From positions 62,001 to 126,000 of the forward strand of contig NZ_NSGE01000011.1 in assembly GCF_002294985.1 (NCBI RefSeq): DNA of 64,000 nucleotides, read 5' to 3'. The notes below the pieces were generated by a model, which worked only from the letters and a program-made list of their open reading frames with translations, ran no database searches and was not told the origin of the DNA. How positions within the stretch are numbered: position 1 is the first letter of the stretch; each line of letters starts with the position of its first letter. The DNA is from Mesorhizobium sp. WSM3862. Its GTDB lineage: Bacteria; Pseudomonadota; Alphaproteobacteria; Rhizobiales; Rhizobiaceae. Below, piece by piece: positions 63,992 to 64,000 of the stretch. The translations under genes were made by a program, and so were the position numbers.

Positions 63992-64000
63992 GCGCGCTTT

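Noticed and set aside
1..64000. tRNA genes, insertion sequences, phage genes or CRISPR arrays
   Set aside because: No transposase, integrase, cas or phage-like protein and no regularly spaced repeat array was seen; no tRNA-like cloverleaf was noticed in the intergenic spaces examined.

Overview
This 64 kb window is chromosomal DNA from an alphaproteobacterium of the order Rhizobiales. Gene content and protein character fit Mesorhizobium or a close relative in the Phyllobacteriaceae; that placement is inferred, because there is no rRNA gene in the window. It is GC-rich, densely coded housekeeping sequence. I see no prophage, insertion sequence, CRISPR array, tRNA or rRNA.

Layout. (1) 0-11.7 kb holds accessory and housekeeping genes: a secreted phytase-like esterase, an MFS transporter, a TMEM175-type channel, a short-chain dehydrogenase, a low-affinity iron permease homologue, a hexapeptide acetyltransferase, CreA, a SCO1-type copper chaperone, prmA, an aminopeptidase P and an azlCD exporter pair. 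(2) 11.8-37.8 kb, all on the minus strand, is an almost uninterrupted division and cell wall (dcw) cluster. In transcription order it reads mraZ-rsmH-ftsL-ftsI-murE-murF-mraY-murD-ftsW-murG-murC-murB-ddl-ftsQ-ftsA-ftsZ-lpxC-bamD-recN-ligA-DUF2461. Many joints are ATGA or TGATG overlaps. The main breaks are murB/ddl (310 nt), lpxC/ftsZ (423 nt) and bamD/lpxC (201 nt). (3) 38-42.7 kb holds a cystathionine gamma-lyase-family enzyme, the RNase P RNA gene rnpB on the minus strand, and a group acting on peptidoglycan (lytic transglycosylase, amidase) with a DjlA-like J protein and a tiny lipoprotein. (4) 42.7-64 kb holds a fused 5-oxoprolinase, btaAB for phosphorus-free betaine lipids behind a clear PHO box, a serine hydrolase, a GH25 lysozyme, an MltB-like transglycosylase, an ornithine-decarboxylase-family enzyme, an EamA transporter, a 28-codon membrane peptide gene, sahR-metF, trmO-DUF2293, a class IV aminotransferase, a MOSC protein, an ICMT-like methyltransferase, a FabH-like synthase, tam and ettA.

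How the parts work together. The dcw block makes UDP-MurNAc-pentapeptide (murC-F, ddl, murB), lipid I and II (mraY, murG) and the divisome (ftsL, ftsI, ftsW, ftsQ, ftsA, ftsZ). It also carries the first committed lipid A step (lpxC) and outer-membrane protein assembly (bamD). Candidate control sites read directly from the bases are: four TGGG-type repeats on an exact 10-bp period over a putative mraZ promoter; a perfect CTGTCA-N5-CTGTCA PHO box before btaAB, with a weaker candidate at the very left edge before the phytase-like gene; and an AT-rich near-palindrome overlapping the putative sahR -10.

Nothing here is a wholly new multi-gene system that I can demonstrate. The least-described item is the compact unit at 54624-54845: promoter, Shine-Dalgarno, 28-codon transmembrane peptide and terminator.
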